Of a DNA stretch of 64,000 nucleotides, positions 1-8,226 are shown piece by piece. Where the stretch lies: positions 1 to 64,000 of the forward strand of contig CAMAFY010000005.1 in the NCBI GenBank assembly GCA_945833885.1. Direction: 5' to 3'. The first letter of the stretch is position 1. Every line of letters starts with the position of its first letter. The stretch is from an uncultured Bacteroidales bacterium (GTDB taxonomy: Bacteria; Bacteroidota; Bacteroidia; Bacteroidales; Bacteroidaceae). The notes below the pieces were generated by a model. It did no database searches, was not told where the DNA came from, and saw only the letters and a list, made by a program, of their open reading frames with translations. A program made the position numbers and the translations under genes.

Positions 1-37
1 ATTTTATATATATTTGCCATGACGATTATTTTTCGTT

Positions 38-80
38 TCCCCCAAAACAGGCCTTCCACAGCAGTTTGGGGGATTTTTTT
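38..80 (+). terminator. Rho-independent terminator of an upstream gene outside the window
   Basis: A TCCCCCAAA arm (38-46) pairs with TTTGGGGGA (65-73) across an 18-nt loop and is followed by a run of T (74-80). It would end a plus-strand transcript that begins left of the window. Confidence 0.75.
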
Positions 81-340
81 GTTGTTTTATGCAAAGAAAT
101 TATATGACACTGGCAATCAAATCGTTAGATTTGTTTTGACTAATTTACGAGCATCCCTACTTTATAGATAGCCATGATATCCTCGCCAGAGATATAGTCA
201 AGAGGTTCGGAAAACCTCATACCTATTTCCGGTATGTGGCTATTGTCTTTCTGTGATGAAAGGGAAGAAGGAGAGCCGATACTGACAATTTATGATACAA
301 AACGAACATCTCCTCTCCCTAAAATATTTTTGCAATTTTC

Positions 341-446
341 TCCTACATTTTCTACACTCTTAGGAGAAAATGCCACTATACATTGATAATTTCGGGTGTA
401 GGATAGTGTGTAGGATGGCCTGAAAGGTGTAGGATAATTCTACACC
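341..446. repeat. Dispersed CCTACA/TGTAGGA repeat, copy 1
   Basis: CCTACA and CTACAC words on the left and several TGTAGGAT words on the right flank a TGATAATTTC centre. A second locus at 6228-6324 has the same centre and flanking words. The arms are inverted relative to each other, so the transcript could fold. The remainder of 81-830 holds no convincing gene. Confidence 0.6.
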
Positions 447-496
447 ATGGCGCAAAAGTGCGGCATAACAGGGAGGAATGGCTCTCTCTCTGTCTT

Positions 497-700
497 GGAT
501 ACTCGACGTTTTTCACGCTCGACAAAGAAAAAATTTTCTTTGCTCCCGCTTAATCAAAACGTTGAACTTCGTTCTTCGTTTTCTCGCCATGGCATACAGT
601 AAGCACGTTACCTTGCTTCCGTTCTGCCCATTTGGCTTATCGAAAACGTTGAACTTCGTTCTTCGTTTTCTCGCCATGGCAGAACAAAATCAAGTATTGT
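497..700. repeat. Dispersed repeat block with a 39-bp direct repeat
   Basis: An almost exact 39-bp sequence (AAAACGTTGAACTTCGTTCT onward) occurs at 556-594 and again at 643-681, 87 bp apart. The flanking segments (CACGCTCGACAAAGAAAA, CTGCCCATTTGGCTTA) recur in diverged form at 9600-9750, which makes this a repeat family. The open frame over it (478-759) is only the repeat read as protein. Confidence 0.65.
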
Positions 701-732
701 TTGCTTTCGCTTTACTCATCTGGCTAAACGAA

Positions 733-775
733 AACTCCCATTTTCTTGCAATAGTGTAACAAGAAAATGGGAGTT
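733..775 (-). terminator. Terminator hairpin after the GH20 gene
   Basis: AACTCCCATTTTCTTG (733-748) pairs perfectly with CAAGAAAATGGGAGTT (760-775) over an 11-nt loop. It lies 56 bp past the stop of the minus-strand hexosaminidase. The U tract beyond it is weak. Confidence 0.65.
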
Positions 776-830
776 GGAGGGTCTTATTTAGCAAAAACAG
801 GCTTTGGAATTCCGGTTCTGCGGTTGGACA

Positions 831-3239
831 TCAGCGCACCATGATTTCGTCGACAAAGATGAAACCGGGGTTGCCTTTGCCGCCATGCCATTCGGGAATG
901 CTGTGTTCCGAGGTGATTTTCACCTTCACATAGCGCGTGCTAACGCCGTCGAACGACAGGGAGTGCGGCAATATGCCGTCGGCGTCCTCGCGCTTCATGG
1001 CGGGATATTCGGCGTTTGCCACCGTTGTGAACGTGTTGCCGTCGTCAGAAACGCTCACTTCAAAGGCGCGGGCATCGAAAATCCAGTCGCCTTTCACCAC
1101 GCAGGTGTTGAAGGCAACGGAACTTACCTCCTTGTTCTCCCCGAGGTCGATGACGGCTTCCACATCGTTTCCGGCAAATCCCAGCCATTGCGCGCTCTGG
1201 AAGTTCGTCGATTCGCCCTGCACACCGTCCACCAATGTGGAGGCTCCTGCAAAGGTGTAGCGCTCGTTGGGCTGCTCTTTCAGGGTGATGGGGCGTGCTG
1301 TGGAGAGCGAGAAGCAGAAGTCGCGGCCGCCGATGTGGCTTCTTACCTGCTGGCGGACGGAGGAATGTACGTGAGCGTCGCCCAACCGTATGGCGGCATA
1401 GCGGAGTTTGCTGTCGGAATTGATGACGAACGGCTCGCTGTAGCGCACTGAACCGTTGGTGGGCGCGCTGCCGTCGAGGGTGTAATAGATGGGGGCTCCG
1501 TCGACTGTGGAGAGTTTTACCTCAATGCCGCCTTTGTCCTGCGATGTGGAATATGCGGCATGTACATCGTAGAGATGTCGCGCATAGTTGTAGTTTTGCT
1601 CATCGTAGATTTGCATCATGCGGATGGCGCGCTGCGAGAATTCGTCAAAATTCTTCGTTTTCCGCGGTGTCCACTGTATTTCTGCCAATGCTGCGAGTCG
1701 GGGGAGCGCCATATACTCCACCTGACGGTAGGTCGGCATGTATTCCGTCCAAAGATTTGCCTGCACGCCTACGATGAAACGTCCCAGGTTCTCCTGTTCG
1801 CCCTTCGCGTTGCGGTGCAGAATCATCTCGTCGGACACGGGTTCGTAACTGTAAACGCGGTCGAGTGGGAGGTAACCACCGATGGCATCGGGCTCGGTGC
1901 TCGTGTCAAGCGCCTGGTAATAGTCGAAGTAAAGGTAGGTGTTGGGCGTCATGATGACATCGTGGTGCTGCTTGGCAGCCTCGATACCACCGGCCTCTCC
2001 GCGCCACGACATGACGGTAGCGCCGTCGGCAAGGCCGCCTTCGAGGGTCTCGTCCCAGCCGATCATCTTGCGACCTAACTTGTTCAGATGGCTTTCAGCG
2101 TGGCGGATGACATAACTTTGCAGACGTTCTTCCGCCGAATGTCCGTCCTTTGCCTCCAGACCTTCGGCCTTTATGCGTTCCTGACACTTGGCACACTTCT
2201 GCCAAGCCGTCTTCGGACACTCGTCACCGCCCACATGGATGTACTCCGATGGGAAGATTTTCACGATTTCGTCAAGGACATCGTCGATGAACTTCAGCGT
2301 CTTGTCGTTTCCGGCACAGAGGACGTCCTCGCTGACACCCCAGATGCGCCATACATCGTACGGACCTCCCGTGCATCCCAGTTCGGGATATGCCGCGAGG
2401 GCTCCGAGCATGTGGCCCGGCATGTCAATCTCCGGGACGATGGTGATGTGTCGTTCCGCGGCGTATTTCACGATGTCGCGGCATTCCTTTTGCGTATAGA
2501 ACCCGCCGTAAGGCACGCCATCGTATTTCCCGCTGTTGTGTCCGATGACGGTTTCCGTGCGTTTTGAGCCCACGGATGTCAGGCGCGGATATTTCTTGAT
2601 CTCGATGCGCCACCCCTGGTCATCGGTAAGATGCCAGTGGAAACGGTTGATGTTGTGCAGCGCAAGCATGTCGATGAAGCGGCGGATGCTGTCGGGTGTG
2701 ACGTAATGTCGCGAAACATCGAGGTGCGTTCCACGGTAACTGAAGCGCGGAGCGTCGTTGATTTTCACGGCGGGTATGGTCACCTCTTCCAGTACGCGCG
2801 GCTCTTCGAGGCCTCTGATGCGCACCAGATGGGGCATGGACTTCCGCAGAGTCTGTACGGCATAGAAGGTTCCGGCGTCGCTTCCACCGCAGATGACGAT
2901 GCCCTTCTTCTTCACTTCGAGGGTGTAACCTTCGGCATTGTCGAGCGATGTGCTGCGGAGGGCGATGTAGCCTTCGGCGGGAGTTTTGGTGACAATCTTC
3001 AGACACATGCCCGTACGCTCCTGAATGTATTGTTGGAGGAATTGGGCATTGCGTCGGCAACTCTTGCTCTTTTCGGTGACGATGACGGTGTTTGGCGTCA
3101 TGATGAAGGCGCCCTCGTCGCTGGGAACAATCTGTTGTGGACGTGGAACGACGTTGAAATTGGCGGTTTGCGCGGTGGCATCGGCAAGCGAGCACCAGGC
3201 TGCCAGTGCCATCATGGCTTTCAAAAGGGTTCTTTTCAT
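831..3239 (-). CDS. Secreted beta-N-acetylhexosaminidase, GH20
   Basis: Glycoside hydrolase family 20 enzyme that removes terminal GlcNAc or GalNAc from glycans, probably host or dietary glycoproteins. I take the start at 3239 (802 aa) because it gives a clean signal peptide (about residues 1-24); the frame stays open upstream without coding character. Visible parts are a GH20b N-terminal domain (about 26-145), a catalytic barrel with HWHLTDDQGW at 201-210 and the Asp339-Glu340 pair in HVGGDE, a chitobiase-type C-terminal domain (about 590-660), and a discoidin/CBM32-like F5/8 domain to the end. Substrate-assisted catalysis by the D-E pair is established for the family. The exact substrate is not inferable. 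The gene stands alone with its own terminator. Confidence 0.93.
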   Translation of the reverse strand: MKRTLLKAMMALAAWCSLADATAQTANFNVVPRPQQIVPSDEGAFIMTPNTVIVTEKSKSCRRNAQFLQQYIQERTGMCLKIVTKTPAEGYIALRSTSLDNAEGYTLEVKKKGIVICGGSDAGTFYAVQTLRKSMPHLVRIRGLEEPRVLEEVTIPAVKINDAPRFSYRGTHLDVSRHYVTPDSIRRFIDMLALHNINRFHWHLTDDQGWRIEIKKYPRLTSVGSKRTETVIGHNSGKYDGVPYGGFYTQKECRDIVKYAAERHITIVPEIDMPGHMLGALAAYPELGCTGGPYDVWRIWGVSEDVLCAGNDKTLKFIDDVLDEIVKIFPSEYIHVGGDECPKTAWQKCAKCQERIKAEGLEAKDGHSAEERLQSYVIRHAESHLNKLGRKMIGWDETLEGGLADGATVMSWRGEAGGIEAAKQHHDVIMTPNTYLYFDYYQALDTSTEPDAIGGYLPLDRVYSYEPVSDEMILHRNAKGEQENLGRFIVGVQANLWTEYMPTYRQVEYMALPRLAALAEIQWTPRKTKNFDEFSQRAIRMMQIYDEQNYNYARHLYDVHAAYSTSQDKGGIEVKLSTVDGAPIYYTLDGSAPTNGSVRYSEPFVINSDSKLRYAAIRLGDAHVHSSVRQQVRSHIGGRDFCFSLSTARPITLKEQPNERYTFAGASTLVDGVQGESTNFQSAQWLGFAGNDVEAVIDLGENKEVSSVAFNTCVVKGDWIFDARAFEVSVSDDGNTFTTVANAEYPAMKREDADGILPHSLSFDGVSTRYVKVKITSEHSIPEWHGGKGNPGFIFVDEIMVR

Positions 3240-3263
3240 GGTGTTTGCTTTGGGTTTTGTCGG

Positions 3264-3271
3264 CAAAGATA
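3264..3271 (-). promoter_or_regulatory. Probable -7 promoter element of the GH20 gene
   Basis: On the minus strand this reads TATCTTTG, matching the Bacteroidota -7 box TAnnTTTG. It predicts a short leader before the ATG at 3239. I see no good TTTG -33 box at the usual 19-20 bp spacing. Confidence 0.45.
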
Positions 3272-3531
3272 TGGAAATTTTCCGTATTTCCCGCATTCCG
3301 CAGCCATAAGATGCAGGGCGGAAGGGGAAAATCCGTCTTCTTTTGCCGAAACCTGTGGCGGAAGCGGTCCGCGGAAAAGCGCCGGAGGCTTTGCCGTGCC
3401 GGCGGACGGAATGCGCGGCGGGCAACCGGAACTGCGGCATTCCGTGGGCGGGAGCGCAGGAAGACGCTGTGGACGGTGGGGGAGTGTCCTCTCCCGGAAA
3501 CCGTGCCTTGCCGGGGGAAGCGCAGAAAACA

Positions 3532-3574
3532 GACATCCGCAACGCCATCGGTGGTGATGCGCATTGCGGATGTC
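3532..3574 (-). terminator. Terminator of the T9SS cargo gene at 3636-5249
   Basis: GACATCCGCAA (3532-3542) pairs with TTGCGGATGTC (3564-3574) over a 21-nt loop, 62 bp past the stop at 3636. On the minus strand it is followed by a short T tract. The rest of the spacer 3240-3635 is GC-rich and shows no gene. Confidence 0.6.
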
Positions 3575-3635
3575 GGGATGCCGCCTTATGGCGGAAGATG
3601 TTCGGGAATGTGGTTAGACGGGGGTTAATCCTGCA

Positions 3636-5249
3636 TTAGAAGATAACCTTCTTGCCGTCAACGATGTAGATTCCCTTGGTGGCACGGCTGATGCGACGGC
3701 CTTGCATGTCATAAATCTTCTGGGAAGTGGCGACGGTGATGTTGTCGATTCCCGTGATCTCGCCGTTGAGTGAGTAGATCTTGCTGCCCTTGTTGAACTC
3801 GTGAACGTCATTGTAGACGGTGAGAGTTCCGTAAACGATCACTTCGTCGCCGGGCTTCAGGTAGTCTTCTGTGGTGATGTCCTCGCCACCGATGCCATAA
3901 CCCTGGTAGATTTCGAGTTCATCGGTCTCGGTACCATCGTCGCTGATGAAGTAAATGGCGTTGTTGTTCTTGACAGACTGCACTCTGCTGACCTTACCCT
4001 TTACGTAAACCGTCTTGCTGAGGTCGTTGTTTGTGTCCTCGATGATGGCGTGCGCCTCTGCCACAGTGTAGGCGGTTTCGGGTGTGTTCGAGATGTCTTT
4101 CTTCTCGACAATCTCACCAACGGGCTTGACTTCTGTGACAACGATGTTGACATATTTTGAACCGCTGACATACATGGCGAAGCCTGTGAAGTCGTAAGTG
4201 TTGCCGTTTGCAAGTTGTTCCATGAGTGCTGCGTTGGGATATACTATGGAACCGATGGCGGTGGTTGCGCCTTCTACGGTGATATTGTAGTAGGTTCCGG
4301 AGACGTTAAGGACACCGCGAATCTGGATGTAGTCGATTTCGGGTTCGGCAATCCAATCGTCGAGGTCGGCGCCGGTCATGACTGTTGGGTCGGGATAGGA
4401 CACTTCTTCGGTGCCGAGTTTGGTGATTGTGGCAGAAGTCAACTGGTTGAAGCCTCCGTATGCGGAGATTGTAGCCTCGGCACTCACCTTGTCGCCGACG
4501 GCGGCTGTGGTGTTGTCGGCATAAGCGTTCACTCCGTAGCAGAAGATGTATCCGGTGTTGTCACCGATGACGCAACTGTTGGTGCTGAGCGCCATGACGG
4601 TTCCTTCAACGATGACTGCGGATTTTGCGGCAGCGGCATGGGCTTCTGCCACAGTCATCTTCACGGCTTCGGGCTTTTCGCCTCCACCTTCGCCTTCGCC
4701 GGTTTCGACGATTCCGCCGTTTTCGGTCGTCAGCGAGGCGTCGTCAATCACAAGATTGGCGGTGGTATAGTCGCTTTTTGCAGGCATCATCACCAAGAGA
4801 GAGAGGCGGGTTTCTTCTTCAAGGGTGAAGGTGTCTGTGACCTCTGTCCAGTCAACGATGTTATATACATAGGCGCCATACTTGTATCCGTTTTTGTTGG
4901 CATTGTTCTCGCTGTCGACACTCACGTATCCTACGCGGCAGGAGGTGATGTCTCCCGTGGCGCTTTTTGCCCAGCATTTGAAGATGTACTTTCCTGCTTT
5001 CAGGGTCGTTTCCTTGTATCCGAGACGCTTGTTGTTTTTGTCTTTCATGCTGAGTTCTATGGCAGACGTTCCGGTACGTGCGTCAGTGCTTTGTGCATAG
5101 GTCACGTTTCCAGCGCTGGAAGCGGTGGTCCAGGAGTCGGGCTTGCCGTTGGTCCAGTTCTCGAAACTGGCGTTTTCGAGCAGGTTGGTCTGTGCGCTCA
5201 TGGTGAGGGCGCTGACGGCTGCGAAAAGAAAGAGTAAAATTTTCTTCAT
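3636..5249 (-). CDS. Secreted protein with two OB-fold-like domains and a T9SS tail
   Basis: 537 aa, start 5249, signal peptide about residues 1-19 (MKKILLFLFAAVSALTMSAQ). The first 180 residues resemble a carbohydrate-binding-module-like beta-sandwich (LLENASFENW opening, VIDDASL close). Two related modules follow, each starting with a TVAEAHA-type helix and then VxVxGxV strands (about 195-375 and 395-490), typical of Bacteroidota OB-fold lipoprotein or secreted domains. The tail YDMQGRRISRATKGIYIVDG fits a short Por-secretion (type IX) sorting signal. An acidic Gly-Glu linker separates the first and second parts. Function is unknown; surface binding or hydrolysis of a polymer is a guess. 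Confidence 0.82.
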   Translation of the reverse strand: MKKILLFLFAAVSALTMSAQTNLLENASFENWTNGKPDSWTTASSAGNVTYAQSTDARTGTSAIELSMKDKNNKRLGYKETTLKAGKYIFKCWAKSATGDITSCRVGYVSVDSENNANKNGYKYGAYVYNIVDWTEVTDTFTLEEETRLSLLVMMPAKSDYTTANLVIDDASLTTENGGIVETGEGEGGGEKPEAVKMTVAEAHAAAAKSAVIVEGTVMALSTNSCVIGDNTGYIFCYGVNAYADNTTAAVGDKVSAEATISAYGGFNQLTSATITKLGTEEVSYPDPTVMTGADLDDWIAEPEIDYIQIRGVLNVSGTYYNITVEGATTAIGSIVYPNAALMEQLANGNTYDFTGFAMYVSGSKYVNIVVTEVKPVGEIVEKKDISNTPETAYTVAEAHAIIEDTNNDLSKTVYVKGKVSRVQSVKNNNAIYFISDDGTETDELEIYQGYGIGGEDITTEDYLKPGDEVIVYGTLTVYNDVHEFNKGSKIYSLNGEITGIDNITVATSQKIYDMQGRRISRATKGIYIVDGKKVIF

Positions 5250-5599
5250 GGTGATTGTATTGATGTTGTGTTTTTTTGGATGTCGGGAATAAGGCCTTCC
5301 TTGAAAGGACGTTGAAAATGCGCCGTCAGCCGGTGGCTTGAAACGCGATGACCAGCCGTCTCTACAGCCCCCGTTGACTGAATATGCCTTGAAAGAAGAT
5401 TCCGTTCGTTTGTCATGCCGGATGCAGAACCATCGTTTTGGCGGAAAAAAGTCAGCAAGTAAAGGCGGATTCCGGGTTGTATGGTTTGATCCTTTTGGCG
5501 TTTTTTTGCCGAAGAAAGTCCGAAGTGAGGCAAGGCAATGGGCGCAAATGCGGAACGAAATCCGTTGGCAGAGGATGAAACCATCCGTAGAATCGTTGG

Positions 5600-5607
5600 C
5601 AAAATTA
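5600..5607 (-). promoter_or_regulatory. Possible -7 element for the gene at 3636-5249
   Basis: Reads TAATTTTG on the minus strand, a TAnnTTTG match. If used, the leader would be about 340 nt. There is no clear -33 box, so support is modest. Confidence 0.3.
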
Positions 5608-5706
5608 CGCTTTTCTTTTGAAAAAATACCGATTCTGTCGTGTAGAAATGGTGAAAAACATTTATTGCCTCGCGTAAATTATTTTATCTCCCCTCGTTTC
5701 GTGTCC

Positions 5707-5932
5707 TAATTTTGTGGGGGAAAATGCGCTGAGGCCTCGCCGAGCGAGGAAAGAACATCGGCATGCGGGCAGTGGCGATGACTGTGGCGGGACGGGTGAA
5801 CTCCCGGTGCTGGATGCTCCGGAAAATGGTGGTAGGCAAGGCTTTGGCGGCGGTGGACGACGGGCTTTCCTGACGTTGCGGAGGAGGGTAGCGGAGGGTG
5901 TGGACAGACGCTGTTGTAATGGCGTAAAATGA
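5707..5932 (+). other. GC-rich block behind a -7 box: candidate non-coding RNA
   Basis: TAATTTTG at 5707-5714 is followed directly by about 215 bp that are much richer in G+C than the AT-rich spacer around them. The block contains a strong hairpin (CCTCGC-CGA-GCGAGG near 5735-5750) and a CGGGA/TCCCG pairing near 5788-5805. No frame across it looks like a protein. I could not match it to RNase P RNA, tmRNA, SRP RNA or 6S RNA conserved boxes. The rest of 5250-6790 has no gene. Confidence 0.3.
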
Positions 5933-6227
5933 TGAAATGAAAAATCGCTGGAAACCAGCAAAATAGTCTGAAATATTGGCCACGAAATGATACGAAACTG
6001 TCCGAAAATGACACAAATTGTATTTTGCAAAGTTGTGATGTTTTTTGACAATTAAAATGCAGACACCCAACATTTTAGTTCTTCATCACAACGCGTTTGT
6101 CAGCCGTTTTTCGGTCGAAAAATGGCGGTTTTCTCCGATTTTTACGCGCTTTTGATGCAAAAACATAAAAAATGATGAAGATTCTTCCCACTCTGTTTCC
6201 GCGCATTTTTGCGGAAAATGCCGTTTC

Positions 6228-6324
6228 ATCCTACACTCCTACATCTATCCTACACGCCATCCTACACACAGAAACCGCTAATATAGACTGATAATTTCCC
6301 TTATAAGTGTAGGATGTGTAGGAA
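6228..6324. repeat. Dispersed CCTACA/TGTAGGA repeat, copy 2
   Basis: Several CCTACA words are followed by TGATAATTTC and two TGTAGGA words, as at 341-446. Order and centre are conserved while the flanks differ. Confidence 0.6.
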
Positions 6325-6414
6325 AAAAACGCAAAAAAAATCTCTGGGAGAGAAGTGTTTGTTTTTTTCTTTTTGCCGTTTTTCGCCTCAAAGTGCCTTT
6401 TATACACGCTTCAG

Positions 6415-6570
6415 AAAATACCGCAGTTTATGGTGTTAAGTTCCGTACTTTACGGTGGAAAGTTCCGATGTCTATGACAGAAAGTGCGGCACTTTTGAAG
6501 GTCATGTTCTGCTGATTTCCATACAGATGCACAGACTGAAAATGCCGGGTTGCGGAATTTAGGAAGCAGG
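6415..6570. repeat. 22-bp tandem array (palindromic-core type)
   Basis: Seven or so units with boundaries at 6437, 6459, 6481, 6503, 6525 and 6547. Unit cores include AAGTTCCGTACTTT and AAAGTGCGGCACTTTT; the latter is a perfect dyad around AAAGTGCGGCACTTT. There are no spacers. The array lies about 220 bp upstream of the antitoxin-like gene. Confidence 0.8.
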
Positions 6571-6742
6571 ATTGTTGATGTGCAGGTCGGATTTTTGGCG
6601 GAAATACTGAAATGACTTCCAGATATCTCCTGCGATTCCTTTACCCGTTGTATTTTGATGGTTGGAAATCAAAAAGAGGCTTTCTCGTCGCTTCTTTGAT
6701 AAAGAAAATCATAAATCGTTGTTTTTTCTCGGATTTTCTGAG

Positions 6743-6750
6743 TAATTTTG
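6743..6750 (+). promoter_or_regulatory. Promoter -7 box of the 6791-7737 operon
   Basis: TAATTTTG, 40 bp before the ATG at 6791, leaving a leader of about 34 nt. A TTG at 6719-6721 may serve as a weak -33 element (21-bp spacing). Confidence 0.5.
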
Positions 6751-6790
6751 CAGAATAAAATATGAACTTGTTGAGAAAAAGAGATAAGAT

Positions 6791-6985
6791 ATGGCATTAC
6801 CGATAGCATCCATACCAGTATTGACTGGTGAAGTGGCTCAGAGATTTGAAGAGCAGGCACAGGCAAACTACCAGCGCTATCTTAGTCGTACAGAAGAGCA
6901 GAAGAAGGCAGACGAGGCAATTCTTGAAAAGAAATTTGCCGAGTTGTACAGTATGTTGTCAAAGGCTCATTTGGGAAGAAGATGA
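6791..6985 (+). CDS. Small antitoxin-like protein upstream of a GNAT gene
   Basis: 64 aa, mostly helical and charged (EEQAQANYQRYL, EEQKKADEAILEKKFAEL), with no signal peptide. Its stop overlaps the start of the following GNAT acetyltransferase frame by ATGA, so the two were translationally coupled. Small helical genes directly in front of GNAT toxins are commonly antitoxins (TacAT/AtaRT-like arrangement). I infer that role from position and size only, since the sequence lacks an obvious RHH motif. The gene itself is intact although its partner is broken. Confidence 0.6.
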   Translation: MALPIASIPVLTGEVAQRFEEQAQANYQRYLSRTEEQKKADEAILEKKFAELYSMLSKAHLGRR

Positions 6986-7578
6986 GTTTTTTGAAAGAAC
7001 ATTGCTCGCTTTTTTCTGTCAATGAGCCCAAAGAACTTGAAGGTTTCAACTGTGGAGACCTTGACATTGACGAATTTTTTGCCAATGATTGTTTTGGATT
7101 CACCAAGCAATTATTGTGAAAGACCTATTGTTACAGGTTAAATGACAGCCCCGATAAGGTCGTTTGTGCTTTTACTCTTGCCAATGCTGGGGTCAGAGTA
7201 AGCGATTTGCCCAATGCTCGCAGAAAGAAGATTGAGGCTGGGATACCGCATGTCAAAGCATTGAAAGACTATCCTGCGGTATTGGTGGCGAGGTTGGGAG
7301 TATCTTCCGAATTTCGTTCCAAACATATCGGCAGCGATGTTCTTGAATTTATAAAGATTTGGTTCATCGAACCTCTAAACAAGACGGGATGCCGATTTGT
7401 GATTGTCGATGCATATAATACACCATCAACAATGGCGTTTTATGAGAAAAATGGCTTCACGACGGTGTTCAGTACGGAGCAGCAGGAGAAAGAATACCGA
7501 CATCTCTCCTCAGAAACATCGTTGAATACCCGCTTGATGTTCTACGACTTGATGCTGGCAGCAGAGGAATATCGGTAG
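6982..7578 (+). pseudogene. GNAT-family N-acetyltransferase interrupted by an in-frame TGA
   Basis: The frame starts at 6982 (overlapping the antitoxin stop), runs 45 codons to TGA at 7117-7119, then continues in the same frame for 153 codons to TAG at 7576-7578. Across the stop the protein reads like one GNAT domain: CGDLDIDEFF before it; VCAFTLANAG, VLVARLGVSSEFRSKHIGSD (acetyl-CoA binding loop) and FYEKNGF after it. At the stop the family usually has a Gly codon before KTYCY, so GGA to TGA is the simplest change. Either the gene is dead, or the downstream part (first ATG 7207) is made as a truncated protein lacking strand 1. It would have acetylated an amine, as toxins of this type acetylate aminoacyl-tRNA. 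Confidence 0.82.
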
Positions 7579-7608
7579 GAGGTTGTGTGAATAATAGAGA
7601 ATGACTGG

Positions 7609-7737
7609 ATGACGAGTGATTCGGAGTTGCAGTTATTATCTGAATTTCCAGCAACAGACGGTCTCGTATTCCGGACTTCCAACGTGGTTATTCACGGAAA
7701 GAAAGCCAAATTGATGAAGTTTTTGAAGGAAATATAA
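7609..7737 (+). CDS. Very small hypothetical ORF at the end of the GNAT operon
   Basis: 42 codons from ATG 7609 to TAA 7735-7737 (MTSDSELQLL...KLMKFLKEI). An AGGAGG lies at 7577-7582, too far from this ATG but 8 nt from an in-frame ATA at 7591, so the original start may have been there and mutated. The ORF sits before a strong terminator, in the operon's orientation. The peptide has a plausible globular composition but I do not recognise it. It could be a remnant of a third operon gene. Confidence 0.35.
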   Translation: MTSDSELQLLSEFPATDGLVFRTSNVVIHGKKAKLMKFLKEI

Positions 7738-7761
7738 AACCTTCATCCTGACAATACTAAG

Positions 7762-7808
7762 CATGCAGGCAAATGAATCTCAACCATTCATTTGCCTGCA
7801 TGTTTTAT
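7762..7808 (+). terminator. Strong terminator of the antitoxin/GNAT operon
   Basis: A perfect 17-bp stem: CATGCAGGCAAATGAAT (7762-7778) with ATTCATTTGCCTGCATG (7786-7802), 7-nt loop, then TTTTATTT. It closes the 6791-7737 unit. Confidence 0.85.
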
Positions 7809-7859
7809 TTTCTAATGTTCTGTGCTGCAGTCTTGATCAGACGGATAAGGAAATGTGGC

Positions 7860-7905
7860 GGATTATTCCGATGTCTATGTCCCGAAGTGCGGCCCTTCTT
7901 TTCCC
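7860..7905. repeat. Two-unit copy of the 22-bp element at 6459-6502
   Basis: TTCCGATGTCTATG followed at 22-bp spacing by AAGTGCGGCCCTT, mirroring two consecutive units of the array at 6415-6570. The rest of 7803-8139 shows scattered similar words but no gene. Confidence 0.5.
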
Positions 7906-8139
7906 CTTTTCAGCGCAACTTTTTCAGGCTGCGGAAGGCTGCGGGAGACAGGCCGGGACTTCCGCTTCTGAAGGGGCGAAAGAAAGAGAGGCAGATGTCG
8001 GAATTGCGGAGAACGGATGCGGCACTTTGACCATGAATCTGCCAAGGAGAGGAGAACGGGGACAGGCTTCTGGGTTTGCGATTTCCGGACAAACTGTGCG
8101 CGGAATTCTGAAGGCCATGTGCTGCAGAACGACAAAAAT

Positions 8140-8180
8140 ATCCCCGCAGACAGGAATCGGAAAAATTGGTCTGCGGGGAT
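8140..8180 (-). terminator. Terminator of kbl
   Basis: ATCCCCGCAGAC (8140-8151) pairs with GTCTGCGGGGAT (8169-8180). The minus strand continues into a T tract (TTTTTG). It lies 46 bp past the kbl stop and also has T's on the plus side, so it may work both ways. Confidence 0.75.
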
Positions 8181-8226
8181 TTTTGGGAGTAAATGCCGAC
8201 GTTCTCTCAGTCGGCTTCTGCAAGGC

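Noticed and set aside
478-759. 93-aa ORF
   Set aside because: It only translates the direct-repeat block, and the same 14-residue segment occurs twice because of the DNA repeat.
831-3548. Longer start of the GH20 gene (905 aa)
   Set aside because: The extra 103 residues precede the signal peptide and lack coding character; the -7 box lies inside them.
5715-5930. rnpB (RNase P RNA) in the GC-rich block
   Set aside because: GAGGAAAG occurs, but the following CR-I bases and the CR-V ACAGAAA box are absent.
5662-6051. Minus-strand ORFs over the GC-rich block
   Set aside because: Arg/Pro/Ser-rich with several overlapping frames and no family, typical of antisense to GC-rich noncoding sequence.
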